Shown here piece after piece: positions 46,666 through 56,871 of a stretch of 64,000 bases of DNA. The stretch is from Oxalobacteraceae sp. CFBP 8761. Its GTDB lineage: Bacteria > Pseudomonadota > Gammaproteobacteria > Burkholderiales > Burkholderiaceae_D. The position numbers and the translations under genes were made by a program. The stretch is from NCBI GenBank assembly GCA_014841595.1, contig JACYUE010000003.1, positions 248,001 through 312,000 on the forward strand, given 5' to 3'. Position 1 is the stretch's first letter. Every line of letters starts with the position of its first letter. The notes under the pieces are model-generated. The model did no database searches. It saw only the letters and a program-made list of their open reading frames with translations, and was not told where the DNA came from.

Positions 46666-47559
46666 TTACTTCCCTGCAGCCAGCGCTTCAAGGTCGCCAA
46701 TCCAGCCCTGGATGCGCTCCTGCGCATGGGCTTTCTGCTGGGGCGTGGCGATCCGGATCGCCGTCAGGATGAACTTGGTGGTGTGATCGATACTGGCGTC
46801 ATAGAAACCCTTGCGTTCCGGCGAGTCCATGCGGGCAGACAATTCCCGCATCAAGCCTGCGACACGCGCCGACGTCTGTTCGCGGTTGAGTTTCTTTTGC
46901 TGGATCTCCGTCAGCACGGCCAGCACGCGGCGCTGGCGGTACTGGCGCTCTTCCAGCCACAGGTTGTTGTCCAGCGGACGCAGATCGGACGCGCGGCGCA
47001 GGGTCGCCTCTTGTTCGCTGCTGAAGTTGCCGAACCAGAGTTCCATCTGTTCCATCGACTTCTTGAAACGGGCGCGCTGGCGCTTGTCGACGCTGCCGTC
47101 CATGAACTTGCGGCGGTATTCGTCGTTCTTGTCCTTGAACTTGCGCTCCATGTGGGTGATCTGCTCGGGTGTGATCGACATGGCCAGCGTCGTCAGTTCC
47201 GGCACGGCGCGCTGGCCCAGGCGATCGGCGCGCACGCGGATTTCGCGGTAGTCGCCGAGCAGGTCGGCCTGGGTCGGGTTGCCGGCCAGCTGCCGCTTGA
47301 ACGTGCCCAGCAATGCAGCATAGTCACGCAACTCCGTCTTGCGGTGCCACTGGAACACGGCTTTGATATCGCGCTTGGCCACATCCGCTTGTTGACCTTC
47401 GAAGTCGACATACGAATTCATCCACCAGTAAAGTAGAGTGTCACCCTGGTTGTACGAGAAGCGAATCGAGCTGCAACCGGCGGCCATGACCGTCATGGCA
47501 AGCAGCAGGAGCGCAAACACGCGTCGGAACGCGCCATCGCGCATGCTAAAATTTTTCAT
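46666..47559 (-). CDS. DUF6279-family lipoprotein
   Basis: A 297-residue exported lipoprotein. The N-terminus has a signal followed by the lipobox MAAGCSS with the modified cysteine at residue 29. The rest is helical, with SYNQGDTLLYWWMNSYVDFEGQQ near the start, the region that identifies this uncharacterised betaproteobacterial family. ATG 47559 gives the signal peptide; the frame runs 43 codons further up, antisense to glmU, and is rejected. It is divergent from glmU with only 25 bp between the starts. Confidence 0.85.
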   Translation of the reverse strand: MKNFSMRDGAFRRVFALLLLAMTVMAAGCSSIRFSYNQGDTLLYWWMNSYVDFEGQQADVAKRDIKAVFQWHRKTELRDYAALLGTFKRQLAGNPTQADLLGDYREIRVRADRLGQRAVPELTTLAMSITPEQITHMERKFKDKNDEYRRKFMDGSVDKRQRARFKKSMEQMELWFGNFSSEQEATLRRASDLRPLDNNLWLEERQYRQRRVLAVLTEIQQKKLNREQTSARVAGLMRELSARMDSPERKGFYDASIDHTTKFILTAIRIATPQQKAHAQERIQGWIGDLEALAAGK

Positions 47560-47584
47560 ATATTCAACTTTTTGAGAACGGCTT

Positions 47585-48961
47585 ATGAACGTTGTGATCC
47601 TCGCCGCCGGTATGGGCAAACGCATGCAGTCTGCCTTGCCGAAAGTACTGCATCCACTGGCTGGTAAGCCCCTTTTGCGCCACGTCATCGATACCGCGCG
47701 TGGCTTGAATCCGCAGAAATTATGCGTGATTTATGGACATGGAGGCGCAGCGGTGCCAGAGATGGTCGCAACAGTGGCAGAATCCACCGGCAGCACGATC
47801 GATACCGCGCTGCAGGAACCGCAGCAGGGCACCGGTCACGCCGTCATGCAAGCCGTGCCGCAACTGGACGATGACCAGCCGACGATCGTGCTGTACGGCG
47901 ACGTGCCGCTGACCACCGTCGATACGCTGCGCCGCCTGGTCGAGGCCGCAGGTAGCGACAAGCTGGGCATTCTCACCGTCGAGCAAGCCAATCCATTCGG
48001 GCTGGGCCGCATCGTGCGTGAGGACGGCAAGATCGTGCGCATCGTCGAAGAGAAAGACGCGACCGAGGCTGAACGCGCCATCAAGGAAATCAACAGCGGC
48101 ATCATGGCGATTCCGACCCGCCACCTTAAAAAGTGGCTGGCGGCGCTGTCCAACAACAATGCCCAGGGCGAGTATTACCTCACCGACATCGTTGCCCAGG
48201 CCGTGGCCGACGGCGTGCCGGTCGTCTCGAGCCAGCCGTCCGGCGAATGGGAAGTGGCGGGCGTGAACAGCAAGGTGCAGTTGGCAGAGCTCGAGCGTCG
48301 TCATCAACTGAACATTGCGCACGCACTGCTGGAGCGGGGCGTGACCTTGATGGATCCGGCCCGCATCGATGTGCGTGGCGAACTCATTTGTGGCCGCGAT
48401 GTCACGATCGATGTCGGTTGCGTATTCGAAGGCCGCGTCGAGTTGGCCGACGGCGTGCGCATCGGCGCGCACTGCGTGCTGGTCAATGCCACCGTTGGCG
48501 CAGGTGCCAATATCAAGCCGTTCTGCCATATCGAGGACGCCACGATCGGCGCTGCTTCGCAGATTGGCCCGTATGCGCGCCTGCGGCCGGGTACCACGCT
48601 CGGTGAGGACGTCCACATCGGTAACTTTGTCGAGGTCAAGAACAGCACGGTCGCCGCGCACAGCAAGGCCAACCACCTGGCGTACGTGGGCGACGCCACG
48701 ATCGGTTCGCGCGTCAACATCGGCGCTGGCGTCATTACCTGCAACTACGATGGCGCGAACAAGTTCCGCACCGTGATCGAAGACGACGTGTTTGTTGGCA
48801 GCGACACCCAGCTGATCGCACCGGTCACGGTTGGCAAGGGCGCGACGCTGGCTGCTGGCACGACGCTGACCAAGGATGCGCCCGCCGGCAAGCTGACCAT
48901 CTCGCGATCGAAGCAAGTCACGATCGACAGCTGGAAGCGTCCAGTGAAAATCAAGAAGTAA
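47585..48961 (+). CDS. glmU: GlmU: bifunctional UDP-GlcNAc pyrophosphorylase / glucosamine-1-phosphate acetyltransferase
   Basis: Makes UDP-N-acetylglucosamine for peptidoglycan and LPS. The 458-residue protein has the N-terminal uridyltransferase motif [20 protein letters not shown] (residues 6-25) and a C-terminal left-handed beta-helix of hexapeptide repeats (for example [20 protein letters not shown]), with acetyltransferase-site residues in NCNYDG-like [12 protein letters not shown]. It works upstream of and together with glmS, 770 bp downstream on the same strand. A long hairpin follows the stop. Confidence 0.97.
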   Translation: MNVVILAAGMGKRMQSALPKVLHPLAGKPLLRHVIDTARGLNPQKLCVIYGHGGAAVPEMVATVAESTGSTIDTALQEPQQGTGHAVMQAVPQLDDDQPTIVLYGDVPLTTVDTLRRLVEAAGSDKLGILTVEQANPFGLGRIVREDGKIVRIVEEKDATEAERAIKEINSGIMAIPTRHLKKWLAALSNNNAQGEYYLTDIVAQAVADGVPVVSSQPSGEWEVAGVNSKVQLAELERRHQLNIAHALLERGVTLMDPARIDVRGELICGRDVTIDVGCVFEGRVELADGVRIGAHCVLVNATVGAGANIKPFCHIEDATIGAASQIGPYARLRPGTTLGEDVHIGNFVEVKNSTVAAHSKANHLAYVGDATIGSRVNIGAGVITCNYDGANKFRTVIEDDVFVGSDTQLIAPVTVGKGATLAAGTTLTKDAPAGKLTISRSKQVTIDSWKRPVKIKK

Positions 48962-48984
48962 TCCACTGGCCGCGCACAGGCTAA

Positions 48985-49048
48985 CCACAGGAAATGAACA
49001 AGATAAACACAGGGTAATACCCTGCTTATCCCATGTTCTTCCCTGTGG
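48985..49048. terminator. Long imperfect hairpin after glmU
   Basis: Left arm 48985-49014 (CCACAGG...CACAGGG) pairs imperfectly with right arm 49020-49048 (CCCTGC...CCCTGTGG), giving roughly 24 pairs around a 5-nt loop. No U-tract follows. It could terminate glmU or the convergent Lrp-type gene. A TTATCCACA DnaA-like box lies at 49061-49069. Confidence 0.5.
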
Positions 49049-49095
49049 TCATCCACATTGTTATCCACAGGTGCTGGCGTGCTTGTCTGGCCCGC

Positions 49096-49572
49096 TTACA
49101 CGGCGATGCGCGTCTCGAACTTGCTGCGGTGGGTCGCAAAATAGGTCTTCACGTTACGCACATTGGCGTGCGCCGTGAACAGCCGGTGCGCCAGCTCGTG
49201 GTAGGCCGGCATGTCGGCCACTTGCACGATCAGCACGAAATCCGGCCCGGGCGACACGCGGTAGCACTGCAGCACTGCAGCTTCCGTGTCCGCCAATTTC
49301 TCGAATTCGGCCATGCGCTCAGCGGCCTGCACGTCGAGCGTGATCTCGACGATGGCGCTCAGGCCTGCCCCCACCTTGTCGGGCGCAACAATGGCCACTT
49401 GGCGCTGGATGACGCCGTTGTCCGTCATGGTCTTCACGCGGCGCAGGCACGTGGGCGGCGACACATGCACCTGCTCCGCCAGTTGCGCGTTCGTCTGCGA
49501 TGCGTCAGTCTGCAGAATGGTCAGAATGCGACGATCGATGTCGTCAAGGACAGGGAGAGCATTGATTGGCAT
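49096..49572 (-). CDS. Lrp/AsnC-family transcriptional regulator
   Basis: A 158-residue regulator with winged helix-turn-helix (QTNAQLAEQVHVSPPTCLRRVKTM, residues 26-49) and RAM domain (AIVEITLDVQAAERMAEFEKL, PDFVLIVQVADMPAYHELAH). The ligand is unknown. It is not clearly linked with its neighbours: glmU converges and glmS is divergent, so its target could be elsewhere. It is distinct from the PutA-linked paralogue. Confidence 0.92.
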   Translation of the reverse strand: MPINALPVLDDIDRRILTILQTDASQTNAQLAEQVHVSPPTCLRRVKTMTDNGVIQRQVAIVAPDKVGAGLSAIVEITLDVQAAERMAEFEKLADTEAAVLQCYRVSPGPDFVLIVQVADMPAYHELAHRLFTAHANVRNVKTYFATHRSKFETRIAV

Positions 49573-49728
49573 GAAATTTAAGAGTATTTAATGCTGCCAT
49601 ATGAAACAAGATTTCACGGCGTGTTAGTCGTGAAATAATATGACAAATATAGCTGCACACTGTACGCTTATTTCATCGTACTTGCTCTACGATAATACTC
49701 ATTGAATATTTTTGAAGTGAGGTTAGCC

Positions 49729-51558
49729 ATGTGCGGTATCGTCGGAGCAGTCGCAAAACGCAACATTACCCCTGTCCTGATCGAGGGCCTCAAGCGCCTC
49801 GAGTACCGGGGCTATGACTCCTGCGGTGTGGCTGTCCACCTCGACGGCCGCCTGACCCGTTCGCGCTCGACATCGCGCGTGGCTGAACTGGAAGCGCAGG
49901 TCAAGGAAGCGCATCTGGACGGCTTCACCGGCATCGCCCACACCCGCTGGGCCACCCACGGCGCGCCGGCATCGCACAACGCCCACCCGCACTTCTCGCC
50001 AAGCGAAGACAATGCGCGCATCGCGCTGGTTCACAACGGCATCATCGAAAACCACGACGAACTGCGCGCCGAACTGACCGCCCTGGGCTACGTCTTCATG
50101 AGCCAGACCGACACCGAGGTCATCGCTCACCTGGTCGACCACATGTACAACGGCGACCTGTTCGAGACCGTGCAGCAAGCCGTCAAGCGCCTGCACGGCG
50201 CCTACGCCATCGCCGTGTTCTGCCGCGAAGAACCGCACCGCGTGATCGCCGCGCGCCAGGGTTCGCCGCTGATCGTCGGCGTGGGCAAGGACGAGAACTT
50301 CGTCGCCTCCGACGCGATGGCGCTGGCCGGCACGACCGACCAGATCATCTACCTGGAAGAAGGCGACGTGGTTGACCTGCAACTGGCGCGCTACTGGATC
50401 GTCGACGTCGACGGCCGCCCGGTCGAGCGCGAGGTCAAGACCGTGCACGCTCACACTGGCGCTGCCGAACTCGGCCCATACCGCCACTACATGCAGAAAG
50501 AAATCTTCGAGCAGCCACGCGTGATCGGCGACACGCTCGAAGGCGTCACCGGCATCATGCCGGAACTGTTCGGCGACGGCGCCTTCGCGGTGTTCAAGAA
50601 AATCGACCGCGTGCTGATCCTTGCTTGCGGCACCAGCTACTACGCAGGCCTGACCGCCAAGTACTGGATCGAATCGGTGGCCAAGGTGCCCGTGAGCGTC
50701 GAGATCGCCAGCGAATACCGTTACCGCGACAGCGTGCCGCATCCGGACACGCTGGTCGTCACCATCACCCAGAGCGGCGAAACGGCCGACACCCTTGCCG
50801 CGCTCAAACACGCGCGCAGCCTGGGCATGGAACACACGCTGACCATCTGCAATGTCTCGACGAGCGCCATGGTGCGCGAATGCAAGCTGGCCTACATCAC
50901 CCGCGCCGGTGTCGAAGTCGGCGTGGCCTCGACCAAGGCCTTCACGACCCAGCTGGCCGCCCTGTTCCTGCTGACGCTGACGCTGGCCCAGGTCAATGGC
51001 CGCCTGACCGATGCCGAAGAAGCCGAACACCTCAAGCAGATGCGTCACCTGCCGGTCGCGCTGGCCGCCGTGCTGGCACTTGAGCCGCAGATCATCGCTT
51101 GGGCCGACGACTTCGCCCGCAAGGAAAACGCCCTGTTCCTGGGCCGTGGCATCCACTACCCGATCGCGCTGGAAGGCGCACTGAAGCTCAAGGAAATCTC
51201 GTACATCCACGCCGAAGCGTATCCAGCCGGCGAACTCAAGCACGGCCCGCTTGCGCTGGTCACCGAAGAGATGCCCGTGGTCACGATCGCCCCGAACGAT
51301 GCGCTGCTGGAAAAGCTGAAGTCGAACATGCAGGAAGTGCGCGCGCGTGGTGGTCAGCTGTACGTGTTTGCCGACGTCGATTCGCGCATCACGTCGGGCG
51401 ATGGCCTGCACGTGATTCGCTTGCCCGAGCACTACGGTTTGCTGTCACCGATCCTGCACGTGGCGGCGCTGCAGTTGCTGGCGTATCACACGGCACTGGC
51501 GCGTGGGACCGATGTGGACAAGCCGCGTAATCTGGCGAAGTCAGTGACGGTGGAATAA
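49729..51558 (+). CDS. glmS: Glutamine-fructose-6-phosphate transaminase (isomerising)
   Basis: Makes glucosamine-6-phosphate from fructose-6-phosphate and glutamine. The 609-residue enzyme is canonical: CGIVGAV with the N-terminal nucleophile Cys2 after Met removal, the glutaminase block GYDSCGVAV, two SIS isomerase domains ([27 protein letters not shown]), and the C-terminal [14 protein letters not shown] 49729 has a GAGG Shine-Dalgarno. The last 11 codons are the conserved DNA that TnsD-type proteins recognise, and a Tn7-like element starts 20-23 bp after the stop, so the gene itself is intact. Confidence 0.97.
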   Translation: MCGIVGAVAKRNITPVLIEGLKRLEYRGYDSCGVAVHLDGRLTRSRSTSRVAELEAQVKEAHLDGFTGIAHTRWATHGAPASHNAHPHFSPSEDNARIALVHNGIIENHDELRAELTALGYVFMSQTDTEVIAHLVDHMYNGDLFETVQQAVKRLHGAYAIAVFCREEPHRVIAARQGSPLIVGVGKDENFVASDAMALAGTTDQIIYLEEGDVVDLQLARYWIVDVDGRPVEREVKTVHAHTGAAELGPYRHYMQKEIFEQPRVIGDTLEGVTGIMPELFGDGAFAVFKKIDRVLILACGTSYYAGLTAKYWIESVAKVPVSVEIASEYRYRDSVPHPDTLVVTITQSGETADTLAALKHARSLGMEHTLTICNVSTSAMVRECKLAYITRAGVEVGVASTKAFTTQLAALFLLTLTLAQVNGRLTDAEEAEHLKQMRHLPVALAAVLALEPQIIAWADDFARKENALFLGRGIHYPIALEGALKLKEISYIHAEAYPAGELKHGPLALVTEEMPVVTIAPNDALLEKLKSNMQEVRARGGQLYVFADVDSRITSGDGLHVIRLPEHYGLLSPILHVAALQLLAYHTALARGTDVDKPRNLAKSVTVE

Positions 51559-51581
51559 ACGTTCACTGGTAAAAGCACTGT
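51523..51581 (+). other. attTn7 attachment site at the 3' end of glmS
   Basis: The codons for [11 protein letters not shown] (51523-51555) plus the 20-23 bp after the stop correspond to the known Tn7 attachment region in glmS. The transposon end begins at 51579 (TGTTGTGG) or 51582 (TGTGGACA), very close to the usual insertion point about 25 bp downstream of the stop. The distal copy of the target duplication is outside the window. Confidence 0.8.
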
Positions 51582-51648
51582 TGTGGACAAACAATAAAGT
51601 TTGACAAAAAATAATAAAGTCTGACAACAAATAATAAAGTCTGACAAA
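51579..51648. repeat. Tn7-like right end with TnsB-type binding repeats
   Basis: After the terminal TGTGGACAA come three copies of AATAAAGTYTGACAA with the core ataaagt at 51594, 51614 and 51634, exactly 20 bp apart. The terminal TGTGG and the ACAATAAAGT core are shared, as I recall it, with the right end of Tn7, where overlapping TnsB sites have the same kind of spacing. The tnsA gene reads away from this end, as in Tn7. Confidence 0.82.
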
Positions 51649-51699
51649 GGCCGGCTGGCGTGGCTTTCGGCCCTGGCAGCGGCTTTCAACCGGTGTGTT

Positions 51700-52155
51700 T
51701 GCTCCCTCATGTTGCATGTATCGCGGTTTCAGCGACCACTCGTCGTTTTGTTCGAACATCATGGCGTACAAGTCGGATAATGACCTAGTCATTGGGGAAG
51801 ATACCAATGACGTTGGTGCGTTGCTTCACCTCGGCATTGATCCGTTTCAGCTAGTTCGTACTGTGAACTGGGTTCGGCATGCCTGGGGGAGGCCCATAAA
51901 GGCCAACACTTCTTGTTCGGCGTCGTCCATCTTGTTGGACAGCTTGGGAAATTTGGCCCCCAGCCAGTCGGCCACAGTTCACCATTGGCCACTGGCCTCC
52001 TCCGGCGTCTCCTGTACGAAGATGGTATTGATCATGGCCAGCACAGCCTGGCGCTGGCCTTTGCCAGCATGCGCTAGCGCGTTGCGGATGAAGTGGACGT
52101 GGCAACGCTGCCATGTTGCCTTGAGCGCGTGCAGGATGCATTACAACAGGCGGTA
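51700..52155 (-). pseudogene. Decayed IS256-family transposase (C-terminal fragment)
   Basis: On the minus strand, segments in shifting frames read WQRCHVHFIRNALAHAGKGQ, AVLAMINTIFVQETPEEAS, LKRINAEVKQRTNVIGIFPN and a tail equivalent to EQNDEWSLKPRYMQ, the order found in the C-terminal half of IS256-type transposases. Several stops and frameshifts break it, the N-terminal half is absent, and no terminal repeats are apparent. It fills the space between the transposon end and tnsA. Confidence 0.75.
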
Positions 52156-52292
52156 AGCTGGAATGTAGCTTAAAAACTGCTAACCTAACTATCACACCAC
52201 CAAAACTCTAAGACGTTCGGTTTGAATCTAGAGCTTTGAATCTCTGAACATTACCATATGTCATTTTTCACAAAGATATATAGGATTTCGCT

Positions 52293-53147
52293 ATGGGAAA
52301 GAGACAATTCAAGACCGAAGCGGATATTGCGCGCTTTGTGAAACAGGGGTACGGGCAAGGGGAAGGCTCATCCTACAAACCGTGGCTGCGCGTGCAAGAT
52401 ATTCCATCACTAGGTCGGTCTCGCAAAGCCCCAGGCATAAAATCTGGGCGCATGCACCATTTTTTTTCCGACCTGGAATTTCGCTATTTCCTTCTGCTTG
52501 AATTTTCTGACCTGGTGGTAGACATCCGCGAACAGTACCCATTGTTTGCGACATCGAAGGCCCGGGACATCGCTGCGGAAATGGGCATCCAGTATCCGGT
52601 TTTTGTAGGTACGCAACTTCCATTTGTGTTGACGTCCGACTTCGTGGTCACACTTCAGGAACCCGGACAAAAAAAACGATTGGCGATCAGAACCTGCAAG
52701 TATGAGAAAGACTTTGTTGATCCCAATAGTGGGCTATGGACTATTGATAAGCTTGATCTGGAGCGGGCAATATGGGCCGAAAGCTCTACAACGGACTGGA
52801 AGATTGTGACAGAAAAAGTGGGTAGCCAAATCCTCTTCGACAATTTGGAATGGTTACACAGGTCTGCACGGATGGAAGCACCCTTGGATGCTTCGCCAGA
52901 CCAGCAAAGCCGATTCACGGAGCTCGTTCTAAAAGCGGCGGATGGCGATCGGACCATGGCGTCTTTGGTACGTGCCGCCTCAACGACGACCGGCGTCCCA
53001 TACCGATCAGGTATGAAACTCTTAAAGCACTTACTCTGGAACAAGAGCATTGTGACGGACATCGCTAGCACCCCGTTGGACCCCACTTTGAAATGCCCGA
53101 AACTGTCGATACCGGCCATTCGTGAAACGAACAGGAGGGTCGCATAA
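52293..53147 (+). CDS. tnsA: TnsA-like transposon endonuclease
   Basis: Type II restriction-like endonuclease that with TnsB excises a Tn7-like element, cutting the 5' ends. It has 284 residues. The N-terminal nuclease domain has the opening KTEADIARFVKQGYGQGEGSSYKPWL, and catalytic candidates E62 (SDLEFRYF), D116 (LTSDFVV) and K136 (AIRTCKYEK) match the E-D-K arrangement of Tn7 TnsA. The C-terminal winged-helix half follows (residues 170-284). Its TAA overlaps the tnsB ATG by one base. Codon use is less GC-biased than core genes. Confidence 0.93.
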   Translation: MGKRQFKTEADIARFVKQGYGQGEGSSYKPWLRVQDIPSLGRSRKAPGIKSGRMHHFFSDLEFRYFLLLEFSDLVVDIREQYPLFATSKARDIAAEMGIQYPVFVGTQLPFVLTSDFVVTLQEPGQKKRLAIRTCKYEKDFVDPNSGLWTIDKLDLERAIWAESSTTDWKIVTEKVGSQILFDNLEWLHRSARMEAPLDASPDQQSRFTELVLKAADGDRTMASLVRAASTTTGVPYRSGMKLLKHLLWNKSIVTDIASTPLDPTLKCPKLSIPAIRETNRRVA

Positions 53148-55333
53148 TGCTAACTGTAAATGCAGTTCTGAAGGCGGTTTTCGCCGAACCGCCGTTTGAG
53201 CACCCGATGCGTGTTCTTTGGACAGACCGAGAGATTGACCTGGTCATGTTGTTTGCTCTCAAAGAGCCGTATGGTGTTCCGACGTCGATGCGGCTTAGCG
53301 ACGTTGAATCAATGCTTGCTGCTGATAAGTTGCGCAAGGTATCGATGCGCCTGCCTTCATTCATGCTGCAAACAGAAGACGAGCTAAGCGATGCCGCCAA
53401 AGCTAAGCGAACTCAACTATGGGGTCTGATCGGCCCTATTTTTGCTGACAAGCAAATTTATCTGCCAGGCAAACTTGGGCCCATCATTGCGGCGTACGCC
53501 AGCAAGATAAACAAGCCAAAGAAAACGATCTATCGCCTTGTCTACCGTTACTGGGCCTTTGGCATGACGCCAAACGCTTTCCTCGGGAAGTATATTCACT
53601 CCGGGGCACCTGGTGTCGAGCGAGAGTACTCGGGCGAGAAGAAGGCGGGGCGTCCTGCCCGCTACTTGGGCGAAGAGAGTCAGACAACAAAAAAACTTAC
53701 TGAAGACGATAAGCGGATCATCAAAATCGGTTATACGCTGTACAAAAATAATGGAACCCGGCTCATCATTGATGCATACAATAAGATGCTGGACCACTTT
53801 TATCGTGTAGAAGTTGCATCTCCAGATGGCAGTTGTGGAGGTGCGCCACTCAAGCAATTGGACCAAGTACCCTCTCCCACACAATTTTCCTATTGGGGTA
53901 AAAAATCCTTTGACGCGATGGATGTCATGCGAGGCCGAGAGGGTGAAACCAAGTGGGCGATGGACCACCGGCCTATCGTTGGGAACGCTCATCACGGTTT
54001 GCGTGGTCCGTGTCACCGGTTTGAAATTGACGCCACGATTGCGGACGTTTATCTGGTTAGTCGCTTCAATCGCAATTGGATTATCGGCCGCCCGGTTGTA
54101 TATGTTGTCATTGACGTGATGTCGCGAATGATCGTCGGTCTGCATGTGGGCTTGGAAGGACCTAGCTGGAACATAGCGCGGCACGCGCTATTTAATGCTT
54201 TCACTGACAAGGTAGCATATTGTGCTTCCTTCGGGATCGTTATTGATCCAGCGGATTGGCCTTGCGAGCACCTTCCACATGAGGTTGTTGGCGACCGGGG
54301 TGAAATGTTAGGTGAGGCTGCGGAGCAGGCGATGCATAAGCTGTCTATCACTCTCGATATTCTTCCACCGTTTCGCGCTGACTGGAAGGGTACGGTAGAA
54401 AGCTCGTTCCGTCTCCTGCAAAGCCGTGGCCAGATCCGCTGGATGCCTGGTGGCCTCAAAAGCAGGGAGAAGGAGCGGGGACAACGAGATTACCGTCTAG
54501 ACGCCACGCTCGACCTCCATCAATTCACGAGCATCATGATCAGGTCTGTGCTGGATTGGAATCATCATAGTCGTGACCCTAAACGTCTTTCAAAGGTCAT
54601 GATTGGGCAGAACGTTGAGCCCACACCTATCGCGATTTGGAACTGGGCGGCGCAAAACGACTTGATCGAGCCAAATGAGCGAACCCGCGAAGAGATCTAT
54701 CTGCATCTGCTGCCTCAGGCCCGAGGCTCGGTGCAGGCAGGCGGGATTTACATTAACGGAATGTATTACAACAATGTGCTAGATCCGACTGGAAAGCGTT
54801 CGGCGAATGCCAGGGCCAATGGTCGCGAAAGTATCGACATTTGGTCTGAGCCGATGGCTGACCACATCTGGATCAAGGATAGATCCGGCGCCTTTGTGCA
54901 ATGTCCGCTCCGCTCTACTGAAGCGCGATGTGTCGGTATGCGCACTGAAGAGGTAGTCGATATGCTCGCGATAACTGGGGCGATTTCTCCAGAGAGCCAA
55001 TATGCCGCGCTCAATAGCAGGGTCGATCTCGCTGGATTCGTGGAGTCTACCGTTGCAACGGCGAGCGCAGCGAAGCAAGAAGGGCAGGCGCCTACATCAG
55101 CTGCGGCTGCGGTGGCTGGCATTAAGGGCAATCGAGCCCTGGAGCGCGACATACAGAGAGCCGATGCTTCCGCAGCAGCGCTGGGTGGCAATAGCGAACC
55201 ATTTGCGCCCGGACCTACGCCTACTCTAGCTCCAGCCAAAAGGGAGTCAAGCGTAACCAGCGAATATGCGGGTGCGAGAGGGGCTGAGGTGATTAGTTTG
55301 TTGAGCCGTGCCGGTAGAAATAGGAGCAAATAA
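53147..55333 (+). CDS. tnsB: TnsB-like DDE transposase
   Basis: RNase H-fold transposase joining 3' ends to the target. It has 728 residues. An N-terminal DNA-binding region binds the end repeats. The catalytic triad is D295 (FEIDATIAD), D383 (VVGDRGEML) and E418 (WKGTVESSF). The spacings of 88 and 35 residues equal those of Tn7 TnsB as I recall them. The C-terminal 90 residues are Ala/Ser/Pro-rich, probably a flexible tail contacting TnsC. It directly abuts tnsC. Minus-strand open frames inside are shadows. Confidence 0.95.
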   Translation: MLTVNAVLKAVFAEPPFEHPMRVLWTDREIDLVMLFALKEPYGVPTSMRLSDVESMLAADKLRKVSMRLPSFMLQTEDELSDAAKAKRTQLWGLIGPIFADKQIYLPGKLGPIIAAYASKINKPKKTIYRLVYRYWAFGMTPNAFLGKYIHSGAPGVEREYSGEKKAGRPARYLGEESQTTKKLTEDDKRIIKIGYTLYKNNGTRLIIDAYNKMLDHFYRVEVASPDGSCGGAPLKQLDQVPSPTQFSYWGKKSFDAMDVMRGREGETKWAMDHRPIVGNAHHGLRGPCHRFEIDATIADVYLVSRFNRNWIIGRPVVYVVIDVMSRMIVGLHVGLEGPSWNIARHALFNAFTDKVAYCASFGIVIDPADWPCEHLPHEVVGDRGEMLGEAAEQAMHKLSITLDILPPFRADWKGTVESSFRLLQSRGQIRWMPGGLKSREKERGQRDYRLDATLDLHQFTSIMIRSVLDWNHHSRDPKRLSKVMIGQNVEPTPIAIWNWAAQNDLIEPNERTREEIYLHLLPQARGSVQAGGIYINGMYYNNVLDPTGKRSANARANGRESIDIWSEPMADHIWIKDRSGAFVQCPLRSTEARCVGMRTEEVVDMLAITGAISPESQYAALNSRVDLAGFVESTVATASAAKQEGQAPTSAAAAVAGIKGNRALERDIQRADASAAALGGNSEPFAPGPTPTLAPAKRESSVTSEYAGARGAEVISLLSRAGRNRSK

Positions 55334-56857
55334 GTGGTTTCAATTCAAGCATTTTATGAGGACTCTCCAATATTGGAATACGCCGGTAATCCCTTAATTG
55401 AGGCCTTGCCACCTATTTTGTCTGAAGAAGATGCGGGGGAAAGTTTGGCCTCGATTCCCCCTCTACCGGGAGAAGAAAGAGCACTTCCTAAGCATATTCG
55501 CATGCATTGCTTAAATCGGATATCGCATCTGATCCAGCCTTTTATGATTCATCTAGAACTGGAAGCTGTCATCTCTTCAGTTCTACGTAGTGGTTACATC
55601 GGGAGGAATCCGATGGATGCAGTCACGTGGAGGCACTTGCATTCCATCAGAGGCCAAAGCGGCTCTTCAATTACCAACGTTACAGCCTCAACGTTCAGTT
55701 TGATTGGACTGAGTGGAATGGGAAAAACCACTGCGTTGAAGGCGGTCCTGAATATTTATCCACAGGTCATCACGCATACCCGATACCACGGGCGCGATTT
55801 TATTCATACCCAGATTGCTTGGTTACGATTTGATTGTCCAAATGACGGATCATTGGTTGGGTTGTGCCAAGCGTTCTTTCGTGCTGTTGATGCCGCGCTT
55901 GGCGACGATATTCACGCAACCCATTATCGAACTAAGCGCAGTGTATCGAGTTTGATTCAAGCGATGGAGCAGACGGCGAGCACGTATTTTGTCGGCGCCA
56001 TCTTCATAGATGAGCTACAGCACCTTAACGCGGCAAAAACGCCGGGTAAGGAAAGCATGCTCAATTTCTTCGTCACGTTAATCAACACCATAGGCATTCC
56101 TGTCATATTTGTGGGAACCAACGCTATGGCAAGACTTTTTGCTGATGTTGTCAGGAACGCCCGCAGGGTTTCCGGTCAAGGCGTGTACGATTTCAAACAA
56201 CCGGATGAGCATGATGAGACGTGGAATCTGTTGCTTGAGACAATGTGGGACTATCAATGGGTTCAAAATCCGTGCGAGTTGACCGATGCGTTAAAAGCCA
56301 CCATCTATGATTTGACCCAAGGTGTCACTGACTTTCTGGCCCGGTTCATGATCTTGGGACAACGATATGCAATCCAATCGGGCATCGAGCAACTTGATGC
56401 GACCGTTTTTAAACATATAGCTGGCACCAAGATGAAGTTGTTGTTGCCAGCGATCGAGGCTTTACGAAGTAAAGATCCAGCCAAGATGAGCCAGTTCGAG
56501 GATTTGTTACCGCTAGACGATCAATTGGAAAAAATCATGCAGGACGATCTCTATGTCGTTCCTACCGCCATCTCAATCTTACGCGCACAGCAGCAGAAAA
56601 GGCTCGGGGGTACGGCAACAACTGCCGATTCGGAATCAGCTGCCAATAAAACCGCCGCTGCGCAGCAGAGCTCCGTTGGTGATAAGTACGCTGATTCTTC
56701 AAAAAAGGCTAGCTCTGCCGCACCAATGAAGGTGGCCCGTGTGATACCCATGTCGACGAAAATACCGACCGCCTCGCAAGCGACGAATGTGCTGAGCGCC
56801 GCTGGCTGGCTGGTCAGTGATCCATTTGAGTTTGAGCCTGCGTATATGACCGCATAG
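55334..56857 (+). CDS. tnsC: TnsC-like AAA+ ATPase regulator
   Basis: ATP-dependent matchmaker that oligomerises on target DNA and recruits TnsAB. It has 507 residues, starting with GTG directly after the tnsB stop. Walker A is GLSGMGKTT (125-133) and Walker B GAIFIDELQH (221-230), followed by an arginine-rich VVRNARRVSGQGVYDF sensor-like block. The C-terminal 90 residues (from about 415) are low-complexity Ala/Ser/Lys and perhaps linker-like. The size is near Tn7 TnsC (555). Confidence 0.93.
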   Translation: MVSIQAFYEDSPILEYAGNPLIEALPPILSEEDAGESLASIPPLPGEERALPKHIRMHCLNRISHLIQPFMIHLELEAVISSVLRSGYIGRNPMDAVTWRHLHSIRGQSGSSITNVTASTFSLIGLSGMGKTTALKAVLNIYPQVITHTRYHGRDFIHTQIAWLRFDCPNDGSLVGLCQAFFRAVDAALGDDIHATHYRTKRSVSSLIQAMEQTASTYFVGAIFIDELQHLNAAKTPGKESMLNFFVTLINTIGIPVIFVGTNAMARLFADVVRNARRVSGQGVYDFKQPDEHDETWNLLLETMWDYQWVQNPCELTDALKATIYDLTQGVTDFLARFMILGQRYAIQSGIEQLDATVFKHIAGTKMKLLLPAIEALRSKDPAKMSQFEDLLPLDDQLEKIMQDDLYVVPTAISILRAQQQKRLGGTATTADSESAANKTAAAQQSSVGDKYADSSKKASSAAPMKVARVIPMSTKIPTASQATNVLSAAGWLVSDPFEFEPAYMTA

Positions 56858-56871
56858 AAGATGGAGCGGCT

